DNA of 64,000 bases, taken from the NCBI RefSeq assembly GCF_040222815.1, contig NZ_JAVKCH010000057.1, forward strand, positions 506,257 to 570,256. The letters run 5' to 3'. Positions within the stretch are counted from its first letter, which is position 1. Every line of letters begins with the position of its first letter. The notes under the pieces were generated by a model that was not told the origin of the DNA, made no database searches, and saw only the letters and a program-made list of their open reading frames with translations. This DNA comes from Imperialibacter sp040222815 (lineage in GTDB: Bacteria > Bacteroidota > Bacteroidia > Cytophagales > Cyclobacteriaceae). Shown piece by piece: positions 24,820-32,788 of this stretch. Both the position numbers and the translations under genes were made by a program.

Positions 24820-24989
24820 AAGTAACAGAGCAACCCGTGCAGAAATGAAGCGGGTTAGGCAAAGCCAGGAAGCTCAAAAAAGGAATTTGTTTTTCAACAC
24901 AGCTAAGGAAGAAGTAAGTAGGAATAGTTTATTGTTTTACAACCCAGCTAATGGTAAAAGGCTGTCTCGAATAGGGCAGCCTTTTTTTT
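24820..24989 (+). ncRNA. Probable structured small RNA of about 170 nt
   Basis: The start is inferred from the -7 box and the end from the terminator. Near the 5' end GAGC (24828-24831) pairs with GCTC (24872-24875) and encloses two helices: AACCCG (24832-24837) with CGGGTT (24851-24856), and GGC (24858-24860) with GCC (24864-24866), forming a three-way junction. A-rich and purine-rich single-stranded stretches follow. It does not match tmRNA, 6S, SRP or RNase P as remembered, nor a riboswitch, and no gene follows on the plus strand. The family is unknown. Confidence 0.55.
24957..24989 (+). terminator. Rho-independent terminator of the small RNA
   Basis: AAAGGCTG (24957-24964) pairs with CAGCCTTT (24977-24984) around a 12-base loop, followed by a run of eight Ts (24982-24989). 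Confidence 0.85.
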
Positions 24990-25016
24990 GCTCAACCACA
25001 CACCAAACATTCAATA

Positions 25017-25037
25017 CCCAGGAATACAGATTGATCC
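25017..25037. repeat. Dispersed 21-base element, copy 2
   Basis: Matches 20213-20233 at 20 of 21 positions. Like copy 1 it lies about 30 bases past a terminator hairpin. Confidence 0.6.
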
Positions 25038-25122
25038 TACAGCTGTCCCTCTTACGACCAATGACTGGTGAAATGACGGTTGGCTCTACCAAAAAACTTA
25101 ATTTTGTCGACTATGCAGTCTT

Positions 25123-25446
25123 TTAGCCCGAGGCGTCTTCGTCAGCGCTGTTTCGGTTTCGAAAAAAGAAACTTGCGCCGATAATGATCAAAACAATTGG
25201 CCAGAGATCACGGAAATTGAAAGTCATAATGTCTGGAAGCAAAAAAACAGCGCCAATACCTGCAAGTATAAAACCGGCTGAACGGTTTCCGGTGAGGAAA
25301 TTGAAGGCACCAAGCCCGATGAGCAGCATTTGCCAGGTGTGGAAATACCAGGGCAAATCGATGATATCGAGGTTTCTCAGGAGAAAAAGCACGCCAATGA
25401 TGATGAGAAATAGACCTAAGACCAAACGTCTTTGTGATTGTTCCAT
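25123..25446 (-). CDS. LiaI/LiaF-like small membrane protein (DUF5668)
   Basis: A 107-residue integral membrane protein with about four hydrophobic segments: LVLGLFLIIIGVLFLL, HTWQMLLIGLGAFNFL, GFILAGIGAVFLLP and LWPIVLIIIGASFFF. The repeated WPxxLIxxG pattern and the short polar termini are those of the LiaF/LiaI transmembrane domain, linked in Firmicutes to cell-envelope stress sensing. No soluble LiaF domain is fused. It is downstream of the barrel-like protein gene by 6 bases on the same strand. A regulatory role is inference. Confidence 0.8.
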   Translation of the reverse strand: MEQSQRRLVLGLFLIIIGVLFLLRNLDIIDLPWYFHTWQMLLIGLGAFNFLTGNRSAGFILAGIGAVFLLPDIMTFNFRDLWPIVLIIIGASFFFRNRNSADEDASG

Positions 25447-25452
25447 GATGTC

Positions 25453-26070
25453 TTATTTAAACCAACCGAATAGAAATGATAAGGTGAATGATGGACTGCT
25501 AAAATCCTTATTGTCGTAAAAGGAATTGCTAACGGCTGATACCGTACGGTAGCCTACACCCGCATTGACTTTCATCCAATGGGAGAAGTTCATTTCAGCC
25601 TCTAGCTGAGGCACCCACACGAATACGTTGTCAGATATGGGAGCGGTGCTCGATAAAAAGGCATCCTCTGGTGTCAACCTAATCACTCCCCAGCCCAGCC
25701 TGTTGCTCACCCCAAAGTGAACGAGCTTGTGCGGAAAGAAGACGTAGCCTGCATAAAAACCACCGTGGGTAAAACTGGTTTCCCGCCTGATACCGGCAGC
25801 TTCTTTATGAATACTATTGGCGAGGCTGAGCCCGTAACCACCAAGAAAGAGCGACCTATTGAAGAGTACCGCTCCACCGCCGCCATTCATAATGGCAGCA
25901 TGACCCTCAATGGATGAGAATTCCAGGATGATTCCTCCAAACCCGGAAATGTTGATTTTTTCGCCTCCGAACAACACTTTTGGCTCTTCGTCTCTCGCCC
26001 TGTTTTGGGCATGTAGATGGCACAAGCAAGCCATAGTTAAAACACAGACCAGGCAGAAAATCCGTTTCAT
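25453..26070 (-). CDS. Putative outer-membrane beta-barrel protein
   Basis: A 205-residue exported protein with a clear signal peptide (cleavage near LHAQN). The mature part alternates strands and turns: GFGGIILEFSSIEGH, SLFLGGYGLSLANS, HGGFYAGYVFFPHKLVHFGVSNRLGWG, and it ends with the aromatic strand SPSFTLSFLFGWFK, as in outer-membrane barrels ending in an aromatic residue near the C-terminus. About eight strands can be drawn. No specific family was recognised. It precedes the LiaF-like gene in a two-gene operon, which would place an outer-membrane protein with a small inner-membrane protein. Confidence 0.7.
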   Translation of the reverse strand: MKRIFCLVCVLTMACLCHLHAQNRARDEEPKVLFGGEKINISGFGGIILEFSSIEGHAAIMNGGGGAVLFNRSLFLGGYGLSLANSIHKEAAGIRRETSFTHGGFYAGYVFFPHKLVHFGVSNRLGWGVIRLTPEDAFLSSTAPISDNVFVWVPQLEAEMNFSHWMKVNAGVGYRTVSAVSNSFYDNKDFSSPSFTLSFLFGWFK

Positions 26071-26190
26071 TAGTTGAAGTTAAAAAATAACCAAAAATTA
26101 AAAGTAGGCTCCCGAAAGATCAAAATAGATTCACCTCTCCTGACTTGTTGAACTAATACGATAAACTGGGCAATAAGGGTACTGAAATGA

Positions 26191-26211
26191 AAAAGGCTCC
26201 TTTTGGGAGCC
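26191..26211 (-). terminator. Intrinsic terminator of the ferritin gene
   Basis: On the minus strand, GGGCTCC (26211-26205) and GGAGCC (26200-26195) form a stem with an AAAA loop, followed by a T tract. It lies 25 bases past the ferritin stop. Confidence 0.8.
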
Positions 26212-26235
26212 CTTCAAACATAAGTATTTTTACAG

Positions 26236-26781
26236 CTATTCTGCCGTGCCTCTGGTCTTCCCGATTTCTCTGTCGATAAGAATCTTGCCAACGCCTTCTT
26301 CACCGACTAGCTCAAATATTTCAAGACACCTTCTTGCAGTAGCCTCTTCTTCTACCTGTTCGTTGATAAACCAGTCGAGAAAAGAAGCAGTGGTGTAATC
26401 CTTTGCTTTGTAGCACTTATCAACGATGTTGTTGATAGAATGAGTAATGGCAATTTCCTGCTCCAGAGCAATTTCGAAAACGGACTTGAAAGAGTCGAAC
26501 TCCTGCACAATATTGGTGATTTCAGGCACAATGGCGGTCCCGCCCACGCTCGAGATATAGTTGAATATCTTTTTCATGTGAGCACGCTCCTCGTCGGACT
26601 GAAGCTCAAAGAACCTGGCGCTATGCACGTAACCGTTGCGCTCGCACCAGGAGGAGATGGCTAAATAGTTGAAGGAGCTGATGGCTTCTCTGCGCACTTG
26701 CTCGTTCAAAAGTTTCTCAATTTCTTCAGAAAGTGAGGTTTTCATTCTTACAATATCCTTCATAACAAAATCTGGTTTCAA
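26236..26781 (-). CDS. ftn: Non-haem ferritin
   Basis: Iron-storage protein that oxidises Fe(II) at a di-iron centre and stores it as a mineral in a 24-subunit shell. Ligands typical of bacterial ferritin are visible: Glu in LLNEQVRREAISSF, the SDEERAHMKKIF motif, ALEQEIA and INEQVEEE. The protein is 181 residues; an internal ATG at codon 7 (MKDIVRMKTSL) would give a more usual N-terminus of about 175 residues. There is no haem-binding Met pattern of bacterioferritin. It is monocistronic with its own terminator. Confidence 0.95.
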   Translation of the reverse strand: MKPDFVMKDIVRMKTSLSEEIEKLLNEQVRREAISSFNYLAISSWCERNGYVHSARFFELQSDEERAHMKKIFNYISSVGGTAIVPEITNIVQEFDSFKSVFEIALEQEIAITHSINNIVDKCYKAKDYTTASFLDWFINEQVEEEATARRCLEIFELVGEEGVGKILIDREIGKTRGTAE

Positions 26782-26842
26782 TAGGCTAAGATAACAGGAA
26801 TCGAAGCCAAAAAGTGTAGCTGCCGGCTGATTTGTAATTAAA

Positions 26843-27187
26843 CTAAATAAGTACGTTGTAAACCCGCTTATAAAGAATTGAGGTCAGCTCAAGCATGGTG
26901 GCTGCCCCGGCGAAGAGGTCTTTCAAACCGATCATTTCCTGCACCCTCATAACGAGCAATACATCTATTGACGGGATATACACAACCTCGGTGTCGCAAA
27001 GGGAGTGACTAAGCAGGAGACTTTCAGGATTAACTCCCTCCATTTTTGATTTCAGCCGACTGAACTGAATGGCATTGAAAGGCTGCACCACACCCTGAAA
27101 AACAAGGTAGAACCGCTTGTTGGAAGTGCTTTGGTACAAAGCACCTACTCCATTTTTGAAAAGCTCCTGAGCGTCTTCTGGTAGCAT
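26843..27187 (-). CDS. Hypothetical protein, 114 aa
   Basis: A cytosolic protein (no signal peptide) starting MLPEDAQELFKNGVGALYQS. It has an alternating strand/helix pattern (KRFYLVFQGVVQPFNAIQF) and a Cys in SHSLCDTEVVYIP. It was not recognised. It sits alone, divergent from the DUF427 gene with a short spacer. Codon use is like its neighbours. Confidence 0.65.
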   Translation of the reverse strand: MLPEDAQELFKNGVGALYQSTSNKRFYLVFQGVVQPFNAIQFSRLKSKMEGVNPESLLLSHSLCDTEVVYIPSIDVLLVMRVQEMIGLKDLFAGAATMLELTSILYKRVYNVLI

Positions 27188-27346
27188 AAACTATTAAAAT
27201 CAATGCAAATTAGGGCTTATTTAAAATCAGTCCAAATAAAAAGAGCTGATTTTTGTCAGCTGGAAGATAGTTGGCCCAAATATTACTGGGTGGCAGAACC
27301 AATAACCCATTTTGATGTTAAAAAGGTATATCAAAAGCAAGCACCT

Positions 27347-27628
27347 ATGAAAGCGATTTGGAACGGCCAGGTAATAGCAGAAAGCAATGACACTGTTGTT
27401 ATTGAAAACAATCACTACTTTCCGGCCAACACCATCAAGAGCGAGTTTTTTAAAGAAAGCAACACTCATACAGTCTGCCCCTGGAAAGGGACTGCTTCTT
27501 ACTACACTTTGGAAGTGGCTGGAGAGCAAAACAAAGACGCCGCCTGGTATTACCCTGAAGCCAGCGAGCTAGCCAGAAACATAGAGGGTTATGTGGCTTT
27601 TTGGAAAGGTGTGAAGGTGGAGAAGTAG
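27347..27628 (+). CDS. DUF427 domain protein
   Basis: A 93-residue DUF427 domain: MKAIWNGQVIAESNDTVVIENNHYFP at the start and the hallmark TVCPWKGTASYYTLEV with AAWYYPEAS at the end. DUF427 proteins are small beta proteins of unknown function common in bacteria and fungi. The ATG at 27347 is chosen because the domain begins exactly there; the 48 codons upstream (from 27203) resemble nothing in the family. Its stop abuts the stop of the convergent gene at 27629. Confidence 0.93.
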   Translation: MKAIWNGQVIAESNDTVVIENNHYFPANTIKSEFFKESNTHTVCPWKGTASYYTLEVAGEQNKDAAWYYPEASELARNIEGYVAFWKGVKVEK

Positions 27629-30466
27629 CTAGAAGCCAATCGAGCCGAGCAGCACGTTGAAAACATAGGTGTCTTGCTCTGGTATGTATACCATCCTGAC
27701 ACCAGTGGAAAAAACAGGCAGGTATCTCATGATATTGTAATCCAAGAAGAGGTCGAGGCCTACTGAACTGAATGTAACGTCGGAAGAGGGTGTGGTTCCT
27801 ATTCCATAATCGTAGAATGCATTCGCCCGAACTCGCTGGACATAGAGCAATGGGCCCAGGGCGAGATCAGGATAAACTAGCGGTAACGCATAGTTAGCGG
27901 AAAACGTGGTCAGGTCCTTGAACGATGTGTAGCCATAGCCTCTGACATACTGAACCTGGCTGCGAAACCTATAGTTATTGATATCCTCTTTTTGGTAGGC
28001 TCCACGCAGTCTGACGGAATGGTGCTTCAGCACACCAGGCAGATACAGGTATGCCTCTCCCGACCACAGAGTCGACAAGTAATCGCTTCCTTTAAATGGC
28101 GTGTCAAAATAGCTGAGGCTAACCGATTGCCCCCATTTTGGATAGATATCACGCTTGCTTTGTTTGAGAAGCCGGGAGTAGCTTAGGCTGTATTGCGCAG
28201 AATAAAGGGAGCCATTTCTCTGTTGGTCAATGTCCAGCACCGGATTGGCATAGTCTTCAACCAGAGTCGAGGAAAACACAGCTGCCACTGAAGCATCTTC
28301 CTGATACTTTGAGTGCGTGAGGTGAAAAGGAATACGAAGGCCGCCGTTGAGTCCCTTTTCAGTCCAGGTATACAGTCTGTTGTCGTTGTTGACATTTTCA
28401 AAAACGGACCTGGTGCCAGACAGCACCCCCACATCTAGAATAACAGGTAAGCCCTGATAGGAGAGATTGGCCGACCAGTACCCGGTACCTTCCGTGAGGT
28501 TAATGGTGTACCCGGCATCCATATACATGGTGCTCAGAATGTTTTGCGAATAAAACCCGAGCTCGATTTGTCTGTCGCTGAGTGTGTTTATCCAGCCCCA
28601 ACCGTAGGGCCGGAAAAGGTGTTTGAACTGATGATACTTTTTGATGTCAAAGGTTACTTCCGGCACAGTGTTAAGTATATCAGCCTGGTTTTCCTGCGCT
28701 ACCAAAGGCTCAAAATAGTTGACTGGATTGACCACCATTTCCTGGATTTTAGTCCAGTTCGCAGCCTCGAACGGAATCCGAACAACGTCCCAACCATCTT
28801 TGGTCATCTCGTTGTAGTAAATCCAACTTCCATCGCTTGTAACGCTTGGGTTGTAGGCCCCAATTCGTGACGAGGTCACCTGATAGCGTGCTTTGGAGGA
28901 AAGGTTGAGGGCATATAAATTGTCGAGCCCGGATGCATCGGAGGCATAAAGCAACCAGTCATCCGTCAGCACAGGATGCCCTATGTTTTCAGTTGTTGAG
29001 CTGATCCATTCAGTTTCCTGACCTGATTCGATATCAATGCTAACGATGCTTTTCTTTGGAGCAGCATGCTTCAGTGCTACTATCGATAGCCCGTTGCTTG
29101 AAAACTGCGGCATTGAATAGAAGTGATTGCCGGGGTTTTCGAATCTGTTGAGGACATTACCGCTTTTTGCGTCGAGCAGCACAATGTTGAACTGATTGTC
29201 GATGCTTGATTCTATGGTAACCACTATTGTGCCATCTGGCGAAATGCCTGCTCCTTTGTAGCGCTTGCGTTTGCCCAGGGTAGCTGCTTTTCCTGTTTTC
29301 AAATCAAAAACTTTGATTGAGGAATAGGTGGTTTTGTCCCAGCGGGGGTGAAAAAGAATCTCGTTCCAAACTACCTTGTCACCGCCCGACGACAGGTAAC
29401 CGTTGTCTTCCCAAACTCCTAGTGTGTGCAGCACTTTCCAGTCACCATTTTCTTGATGCCGTACCAGCTGCGATATATCTCCGATACCATATCTAATGGC
29501 CAGTAACTCTTTGTCTGACGTTAACTGTGGGTAAGCATATTCAGTGTACGCCTTTCCTCTGTTTTTGGTAATGGTATCAAAGCTTGTTAGTTGAAGCTCG
29601 GCCACCTGTTTTTCATATAGCCCTTCCATTTCCTCGCTCATGAGGTTGTAGTTTCTGGTGACGTTGAGTCCAGTTTCTTTTTTCAGTGCCCTGGAGAACG
29701 TGAAGGGGAGAATTGGCCAGCTAAAGGAACGTTCGGTTACTCTGTCCAGAATGTCATCACCGTAAGTTCTGCGGAGGAAGGTAGTCATCAGGTAACCGGT
29801 GAGGTAGTGGTTGGGAATCTGGTCTTTGTAGGATCGCAAATACTGCTTCTGATACTTAAAACCCCCTCTGTCGAGCACATTGGCACGGTGAAGTGCCTGG
29901 AAATAGGGAATACGACCCCTGCCCGAACCGGACATGGCTGTTTCGATCCCCACGGCGTCGCCCTCCCAAAGCCAAAGTGGCGTTGAGATAAATGCCAGGC
30001 CCGCCAGTACGTCCTCTCCAAAAAACCAATAGCCCAGCTTTGAGATTCCCGTGATGGACTTGTCGAATTGCACCACATGCCGGAATTCGTGGGTAGCCAG
30101 CGTGTTGAGCCAATCGTTGTTGCCGAGAAACTTATAGTCTTGCGGGGGAGAGGTATAAAATTCAGATCTCCTAGGCCCCAGTGTTACAAACCCGTTGGAG
30201 ATAACTCCCTGGTTTTGTAGCAGAATTGGAATAGGTCTCGGCTTCTTGCCCAGCGACTTGGAGACAGGGCCATGGAGGTGCTCCAGGGTGTTGGCCATTC
30301 GCTGACCTTCTTTTTCAAAGCCTTCGGGAAAGAGCACATTGAAGTTGTCGGTTATTATTTCATTCCATTTTAATGTGGCGGGGTTGTTTTCCATCACCGG
30401 AACCTGCGCAAAAATGGAATGAAAAAAACACAGCAGAAGTAAGGTTAGAGCGGTTGGCTTTTGCAT
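27629..30466 (-). CDS. Exported fusion: MA-type metalloprotease, TolB-like propeller and C-terminal barrel
   Basis: A 945-residue protein (start at 30466 to give a good signal peptide ending FAQ; an upstream start adds 16 unlikely residues). Residues about 30-215 contain HEFRH (126-130) and a downstream WEGDAVGIE with Glu168, the gluzincin HExxH...E pattern of MA-clan peptidases. Residues about 290-600 show repeats such as GAGISPDGTIVVTIE and HPVLTDDWLLYASDAS, as in TolB-type propellers. The last about 300 residues are strand-rich and end LLGSIGF, an aromatic terminus typical of outer-membrane barrels. The predicted topology is a surface- or periplasm-facing protease anchored in the outer membrane. 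Activity is inference. Confidence 0.7.
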   Translation of the reverse strand: MQKPTALTLLLLCFFHSIFAQVPVMENNPATLKWNEIITDNFNVLFPEGFEKEGQRMANTLEHLHGPVSKSLGKKPRPIPILLQNQGVISNGFVTLGPRRSEFYTSPPQDYKFLGNNDWLNTLATHEFRHVVQFDKSITGISKLGYWFFGEDVLAGLAFISTPLWLWEGDAVGIETAMSGSGRGRIPYFQALHRANVLDRGGFKYQKQYLRSYKDQIPNHYLTGYLMTTFLRRTYGDDILDRVTERSFSWPILPFTFSRALKKETGLNVTRNYNLMSEEMEGLYEKQVAELQLTSFDTITKNRGKAYTEYAYPQLTSDKELLAIRYGIGDISQLVRHQENGDWKVLHTLGVWEDNGYLSSGGDKVVWNEILFHPRWDKTTYSSIKVFDLKTGKAATLGKRKRYKGAGISPDGTIVVTIESSIDNQFNIVLLDAKSGNVLNRFENPGNHFYSMPQFSSNGLSIVALKHAAPKKSIVSIDIESGQETEWISSTTENIGHPVLTDDWLLYASDASGLDNLYALNLSSKARYQVTSSRIGAYNPSVTSDGSWIYYNEMTKDGWDVVRIPFEAANWTKIQEMVVNPVNYFEPLVAQENQADILNTVPEVTFDIKKYHQFKHLFRPYGWGWINTLSDRQIELGFYSQNILSTMYMDAGYTINLTEGTGYWSANLSYQGLPVILDVGVLSGTRSVFENVNNDNRLYTWTEKGLNGGLRIPFHLTHSKYQEDASVAAVFSSTLVEDYANPVLDIDQQRNGSLYSAQYSLSYSRLLKQSKRDIYPKWGQSVSLSYFDTPFKGSDYLSTLWSGEAYLYLPGVLKHHSVRLRGAYQKEDINNYRFRSQVQYVRGYGYTSFKDLTTFSANYALPLVYPDLALGPLLYVQRVRANAFYDYGIGTTPSSDVTFSSVGLDLFLDYNIMRYLPVFSTGVRMVYIPEQDTYVFNVLLGSIGF

Positions 30467-30501
30467 AGGCTGAAAACAACCTACCATTTGGTTAACCTTA
30501 A

Positions 30502-31647
30502 TCATTCGAAGCATTTAAGTAAGACAGAAATGTCGTCGAAATTGTTGTAAACATTGGGTGAAATGCGGATAGAGGTGCCTCTGACGGAAACACTGACTTT
30601 GTGCTGTTGAAGGAGGGCCTGGGTTTTCTCAAAAGAGGTCTTTTCTTTGAACCTAACCCCAAAGAGGTGAGGAGAGCGATAGGCGTCATCTTCGATCAGA
30701 TAGCCTTTGTTGCGCAAAATGGTAATAGCCTCCCGGGTGAGTTGAGTGCAATACCCGCTTATTTCAGGCACCTGCCATTTGATGATTTGTTTGAGAGCAG
30801 CCTTTAGCATGGGCACAAGAATAAAATTGCTGTGCTCGCCCACCTCATAGCGGAGGGCTCCGGGTTGATAATTCTCCTGATAGTTGATGAGGTTAGCAAA
30901 ATTCTCACTTTCAAATCGGTTGATCCAGTTTTCTTCTACCGGCGAGCCATTGTCAAAGTATGGGCCGTAGTAGCCAAGCCCGATGGAGTAAGGGCCCATC
31001 AGCCATTTGTACCCGGCACAAACCAGGGCATCGGGCTCAATTTCTTTTACACTGAATGGGAAAGCTCCCACCGACTGCGTGCCATCAATGACCAGCAAAG
31101 CACCAACCTCCCTGGTGCGCTGCCGAATTTTCTTCAATTCAAAAACTGTTCCGTCGGCCCAATGACAATGGCTGATCGCCACAAGTTTAGTCTTACGGCT
31201 GATCGCTTCCAGAATGTTCTCATTCCATTTCTTTCCACGTCCTCCTGCCAGCTCTGGTGGAGCAATTATTTTGAGCTCTGCTCCCTGATCCCGGCAAGCG
31301 TTTATCCACGGATAAACATTGCTTGGAAACTGCTCTCCCGCAACAATGACTTCATCGCCTTTGCTCAGCTTCAGGTTCCTGGTAACTGTGGCCATGCCAT
31401 AAGACACAGAAGGGATCACAACTATTCGATTGGGCTCAGGTGTATCAATTATCTCTGCAAACAGGGTCCTTAACTCGTCGGTATCCGAAAAAAAATCTTG
31501 TGGCGAGACCTGATAAGGAAACCGCTTTTTTTGCATACCCTCGATGCCTTTTTCTTCAACCTTGATCATCATAGGCGACATGTAGGCGCAGTTGAGGTAG
31601 GGCACACCTTCAGGCAGAAAAAATTTATCTCTTTGGCAATCGAGCAT
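30502..31647 (-). CDS. Class V aminotransferase-fold PLP enzyme
   Basis: A 381-residue cytosolic enzyme of the cysteine desulfurase/aminotransferase V type. Visible are SVSYGMATVTRNL, AISHCHWADGTVFEL, the Asp of LLVIDGTQSVGAFP that contacts the pyridine nitrogen, and VCAGYKWLMGPYSIG, where Lys forms the Schiff base. It could be an isopenicillin-N epimerase-like or kynureninase-like enzyme; the substrate is not identifiable. The ATG at 31647 (MLDCQRDKFF) was chosen because 67 preceding codons, reading toward the divergent Rieske gene, look unlike protein. It ends 36 bases before the start of the protease-propeller gene. Confidence 0.87.
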   Translation of the reverse strand: MLDCQRDKFFLPEGVPYLNCAYMSPMMIKVEEKGIEGMQKKRFPYQVSPQDFFSDTDELRTLFAEIIDTPEPNRIVVIPSVSYGMATVTRNLKLSKGDEVIVAGEQFPSNVYPWINACRDQGAELKIIAPPELAGGRGKKWNENILEAISRKTKLVAISHCHWADGTVFELKKIRQRTREVGALLVIDGTQSVGAFPFSVKEIEPDALVCAGYKWLMGPYSIGLGYYGPYFDNGSPVEENWINRFESENFANLINYQENYQPGALRYEVGEHSNFILVPMLKAALKQIIKWQVPEISGYCTQLTREAITILRNKGYLIEDDAYRSPHLFGVRFKEKTSFEKTQALLQQHKVSVSVRGTSIRISPNVYNNFDDISVLLKCFE

Positions 31648-31700
31648 CGTTGTTCTAATTTTAGCTATCGGGGTAAAAATAATTGTAATAGTAACAATAC

Positions 31701-32024
31701 ATGCAATGGTATAAGGTATTTTCCGGCAAACAGGCCATGCAAAACAGTCTGACGATGAACAAGCCGGTAAAACTGACGGCTGGCGGGAAAACGCTTTGCC
31801 TTGTGATGACGCCGAAAGGAGTTTTTGCTTTTCACGACGCCTGTCCACATATGAGGTTTCCGCTGCACCAGGGGAGGGTCAATCCCTTCGGTGAAATAGT
31901 ATGTGCATTACACAGCTATCGTTTCAACATGGAAACTGGGGAGGAGGCAGAGCAAAGAGGCAGCGATCTGGACTGTTGCCCGTTGGAGTGGAGGGAGGAT
32001 GGGCTGTATGTTGGAGTGGAGTGA
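31701..32024 (+). CDS. Rieske [2Fe-2S] domain protein
   Basis: A 107-residue single Rieske domain. The cluster ligands are C-P-H in ACPHMRFPLH and C-x2-H in CALHSYRFN, the two-Cys-two-His pattern. It resembles ferredoxin-type Rieske proteins or the small subunits of nitrite reductase-like systems, not a transmembrane bc1 Rieske. There is no signal peptide. It would transfer electrons to an unknown partner. It is divergent from the aminotransferase-fold gene and precedes the response regulator by 76 bases. Confidence 0.88.
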   Translation: MQWYKVFSGKQAMQNSLTMNKPVKLTAGGKTLCLVMTPKGVFAFHDACPHMRFPLHQGRVNPFGEIVCALHSYRFNMETGEEAEQRGSDLDCCPLEWREDGLYVGVE

Positions 32025-32100
32025 TCCTTTCTGAAAAAGAGGTCTTATGAATCCTTATTACTCGTATAATTGTGAACTGTTGCCACTCACTTTTTAAACC

Positions 32101-32787
32101 ATGACCAACGTACTGCTGCTGGAAGATGATTTTACGATGGCCAATGAGCTGAAGCGGCTTTTTGCGAGCCATGGCATGACTTGCGACGTGGTATATGACG
32201 GAGTGGTTTTTTTTAAGCAGCTACAAGCCAGTAGCTACCAATTGTATGTGCTCGATATTAATGTGCCTTCCATGAGTGGGATAGAGGTTTGCAAAAAAAT
32301 AAGACAGACCGACAGTGCTACTCCCATCCTGATGTTAACCGCCTACAGTGCTGTGGAGGACAAAGTGGAAGCGCTTGAATATGGAGCGGACGATTACCTG
32401 GTAAAACCATTTCAGATTGAGGAGTTGTTGGCCCGCATCAAGGCATTGCTGCGCAGAAGTGTGTCACCGCAAAAGACGCCCGACAGTTTGCTGAAGGTCG
32501 CTGATTTGGAGATTTCGGTTGATGAGATGAAGGTGTGGAGGGCAAAAAAGGAAATCGTGCTAACACCTAAAGAGTATCGACTTCTGGAGTTGCTGGCCAA
32601 TGCCCGGGGTCGAGTTGTTTCAAAGCAAGCCATAGCTGAACAGGTGTGGGACATCAACTTTGAAACAGGCACCAACACTATTGAGGTGTATATCAACTTT
32701 TTGAGAAACAAAGTAGACAAGGGCTTTGACTCGAAACTTATCCATACCAGACCAGGCTTTGGATATTATCTGAAGGAGGAAGAGTAA
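32101..32787 (+). CDS. OmpR/CzcR-type response regulator
   Basis: A 228-residue regulator. The receiver domain (1-118) has acidic pocket residues ED in LLLEDDF, phosphoacceptor Asp52 (LDINVP) and Lys in YLVKPFQ. The C-terminal winged helix (about 128-226) contains LTPKEYRLLELLANARGRVVSKQ and GYYLKEE. It is two bases from the histidine kinase and drives, by context, the RND efflux operon at 34238. Phased TTTAAG repeats between the kinase and the efflux genes are the likely binding site. Confidence 0.95.
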   Translation: MTNVLLLEDDFTMANELKRLFASHGMTCDVVYDGVVFFKQLQASSYQLYVLDINVPSMSGIEVCKKIRQTDSATPILMLTAYSAVEDKVEALEYGADDYLVKPFQIEELLARIKALLRRSVSPQKTPDSLLKVADLEISVDEMKVWRAKKEIVLTPKEYRLLELLANARGRVVSKQAIAEQVWDINFETGTNTIEVYINFLRNKVDKGFDSKLIHTRPGFGYYLKEEE

Positions 32788-32788
32788 C

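Larger units (their letters stand above)
24588..25122. other. Long spacer carrying a small RNA locus and repeat copy 2
   Basis: The 535 bases contain the probable small RNA (24820-24989) with its -7 box and terminator, and the 21-base element at 25017-25037. A plus-strand frame at 24845-25126 spans the RNA terminator and is not considered a gene. A second TAATTTTG box (25099-25106) points into the 3' end of the next minus-strand gene. Confidence 0.55.

Noticed and set aside
25099..25106. TAATTTTG promoter box in plus orientation
   Set aside because: It faces the 3' end of a minus-strand gene with no downstream feature, so it may be fortuitous.
24845..25126. Plus-strand 93-codon frame in the small RNA region
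   Set aside because: It crosses the small RNA terminator, has no signal or domain and its codon use is unlike neighbours.
27203..27346. Upstream extension of DUF427 protein
   Set aside because: The extra 48 residues match nothing in the family, while the domain begins exactly at 27347.
30502..31848. Longer start for the aminotransferase-fold gene
   Set aside because: The 67 extra codons overlap the divergent Rieske gene and read like non-coding sequence.
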